Positions 5,404-6,370 of a stretch of DNA of 6,370 nt are shown here, in pieces. This DNA is from Candidatus Neomicrothrix sp. UBA2110. Its GTDB lineage: Bacteria > Actinomycetota > Acidimicrobiia > Acidimicrobiales > Poriferisodalaceae. The notes beneath the pieces were generated by a model, which saw only the letters and a list, made by a program, of their open reading frames with translations, was not told where the DNA came from and ran no database searches. Numbering within the stretch: the stretch's first letter is position 1; every line of letters starts with the position of its first letter. The stretch covers positions 1 through 6,370 of the forward strand of contig DCYM01000223.1 of NCBI GenBank assembly GCA_002331465.1. Direction: 5' to 3'. The translations under genes and the position numbers were made by a program.

Positions 5404-6003
5404 ATGTCGGTTCTGACTATCGCAGTTACTGCTGTTCAAGACCTCAATGGCTTTGTGGCGGGGAGCAACAGTTTCGCAAAACAGCGGGTTCTCGACATGG
5501 GCGCCAAACACACCTCCATCGCCAAAATAATTATGGGCGGAGAAGCAGCAGGGCTGTGTGGTGTTTCCTTCGAGTGGGAGTCAGTAGACGCAGCTATCGC
5601 TGGATCCAACGCGATCAACAGTGACAGCCAGATGATTCAGATGATGGGTGACTGTGGAGTGTCAGTCGTTCGCCGCAGCGTGCTGGAAATTCTCGCAGAG
5701 AGAGGCGACACCAGACCCTCAGGTGGATTCGGTACCGCTGTATATATGAGCGGAAACATGACCGCAGAGGGCATCGACACTGGTTGGGGACACCTGCAAG
5801 AAGGAGCGAACGGGCTCATGACCACCCGAGCAATCGCTAATGGCGTGGCGCCATGGTCAGGGTTAATACTCACATTCGCGGACTCAGTTGATGCCCTGCT
5901 GGCCGCAGCAGCTAATGCCTGGGGAGACACCTCCATGCAAGCCCTAAATGCCAAGAACGATGCGAAACCATTAGGTCGAATTATTAACGAAATAGTCGCT
6001 TAG
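5404..6003 (+). CDS. Uncharacterised two-repeat alpha/beta protein, possibly tandem ferredoxin-like
   Basis: I do not recognise this 199-residue protein. It has no signal peptide, membrane segment or obvious catalytic motif. It seems to consist of two related halves of about 95 residues. Each shows a strand (LTIAVTAV; TAVYMS), a helix, a strand pair, a helix and a C-terminal segment ending in EI. The clearest match is SVDAAIAGSNAINSDSQM (60-77) against SVDALLAAAANAWGDTSM (161-178), aligned without gaps. A glycine-rich linker (about 101-110) joins the halves. The predicted order beta-alpha-beta-beta-alpha-beta, twice, fits a single-chain dimeric alpha-beta barrel (tandem ferredoxin-like fold), seen in small monooxygenases, stress proteins and chaperone-like binders; this is inference. 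It is flanked by a divergent CoA-transferase and a cold-shock gene and is probably monocistronic. Cysteines are C52 and C84. The coding assignment is strong because of a good ribosome site and protein-like composition. Confidence 0.8.
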   Translation: MSVLTIAVTAVQDLNGFVAGSNSFAKQRVLDMGAKHTSIAKIIMGGEAAGLCGVSFEWESVDAAIAGSNAINSDSQMIQMMGDCGVSVVRRSVLEILAERGDTRPSGGFGTAVYMSGNMTAEGIDTGWGHLQEGANGLMTTRAIANGVAPWSGLILTFADSVDALLAAAANAWGDTSMQALNAKNDAKPLGRIINEIVA

Positions 6004-6123
6004 CGGTCATTTTCGCGGCGAGCGGCCATCGAAGGCGAGGCAGGACTACCTTGCCGAACAGCTTCAGGTTCGTGGTCATGTCCCCCATGTAGCGCCACGA
6101 CGAGACCCCTATTAGAAGTGTTT

Positions 6124-6146
6124 AAGGGTGCCACCCCCTTACCCTT
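6124..6146 (+). other. Alternative hairpins in the cold-shock upstream region
   Basis: AAGGG at 6124-6128 can pair with CCCTT at 6136-6140 or at 6142-6146; the second extends to AAGGGT/ACCCTT. A small GGGT/ACCC hairpin (6126-6136) also competes. The distal arm overlaps TTGACC (6145-6150), a -35-like hexamer. It could be a terminator of the 5404 gene, a regulatory leader structure, or chance. Confidence 0.3.
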
Positions 6147-6186
6147 GACCCTGGAGAAGTCGAAAGCGGCTTCAATTGCATATATG

Positions 6187-6192
6187 AGGAGG
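6187..6192 (+). promoter_or_regulatory. Strong Shine-Dalgarno of the cold-shock gene
   Basis: AGGAGG is a perfect match to the anti-Shine-Dalgarno core and lies five bases before the ATG at 6198. Its last two bases are also part of a hairpin stem that spans the start codon (6191-6204). Confidence 0.85.
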
Positions 6193-6197
6193 GCCAA

Positions 6198-6370
6198 ATG
6201 GCCCAAGGTACGGTCAAGTTTTTCAACGCACAGAAAGGGTTCGGGTTCATCGAACGCGAAGACGGCGATGATGTTTTTGTGCATTACTCAAACATTGCGG
6301 GTGACGGCTACAAGTCACTTGATGAAGGCCAAGCAGTGGAATTCGACATTGGTGAAGGACGCAAGGGTGA
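6198..6370 (+). CDS. CspA-family cold-shock protein, C-terminus cut by window edge
   Basis: This is the first 57 residues of a cold-shock-domain protein, an OB-fold that binds single-stranded RNA and DNA and acts as an RNA chaperone. It starts MAQGTVKFFNAQKGFGFIE and carries RNP1 (KGFGFIE, 13-19) and RNP2 (VFVHY, 26-30) with the surface aromatic residues (F8, F9, F15, F17, F27, H29, Y30) that stack on bases. Family members are usually 65-70 residues, so about ten, including the last strand, are beyond the edge. The ATG has a perfect AGGAGG. The 194-bp gap upstream is long enough for a structured 5' leader, as known for cspA genes. TTGACC (6145-6150) with TTCAAT (6171-6176) is a weak promoter candidate with a 20-base spacer. 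Whether it is cold-induced or constitutive cannot be told. Confidence 0.96.
   Translation, partial: MAQGTVKFFNAQKGFGFIEREDGDDVFVHYSNIAGDGYKSLDEGQAVEFDIGEGRKG

Noticed and set aside
6000..6284. Minus-strand open frame of 94 codons
   Set aside because: It covers the cold-shock gene start in antisense and owes its length to that coding sequence; no support as a gene.

Overview
The window looks like chromosomal DNA of an actinobacterium. Composition is moderate to high GC by eye, and genes start with both GTG and ATG. The cupin gene has a leaderless start, with a TANNNT hexamer just upstream of ATG. A tRNA-Cys(GCA)/tRNA-Val(GAC) tandem matches an order known in Mycobacterium and Streptomyces. 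Enzymes built for CoA thioesters together with a CHK/EcKL-like kinase suggest an environmental, lipid- or steroid-using lineage such as Acidimicrobiia. That placement is inference; no taxonomic marker gene is complete here.

Layout. Positions 1-1526 (minus) hold two genes coupled by an ATGA overlap: an alpha/beta hydrolase, then a CHK/EcKL-like (aminoglycoside-phosphotransferase fold) kinase that runs off the left edge. Positions 1557-1754 (plus) carry the tRNA pair. A small leaderless cupin (1914-2210) and a family III CoA-transferase (2392-3606) follow on the plus strand. A second, distinct family III CoA-transferase (3731-5011, minus) converges on the first. A 392-bp divergent intergenic region (5012-5403) contains inverted and phased direct repeats. 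It precedes a plus-strand gene (5404-6003) whose family I do not recognise; it appears to be an internally duplicated alpha/beta protein. A cold-shock protein gene begins at 6198 and is cut by the right edge.

How the genes may work together. The hydrolase-kinase pair is probably one transcript acting on a small molecule. The two CoA-transferases each keep the catalytic Asp and probably activate different carboxylic acids by moving CoA from a donor thioester. They are convergent and diverged, so I see no evidence that they are subunits of one enzyme. The tRNAs and cold-shock gene are housekeeping. I see no defence system, CRISPR array, insertion sequence, phage gene or biosynthetic cluster. 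The least explained items are the 5404-6003 gene with the three 8-bp repeats upstream of it, and the hairpin over the cold-shock start codon.
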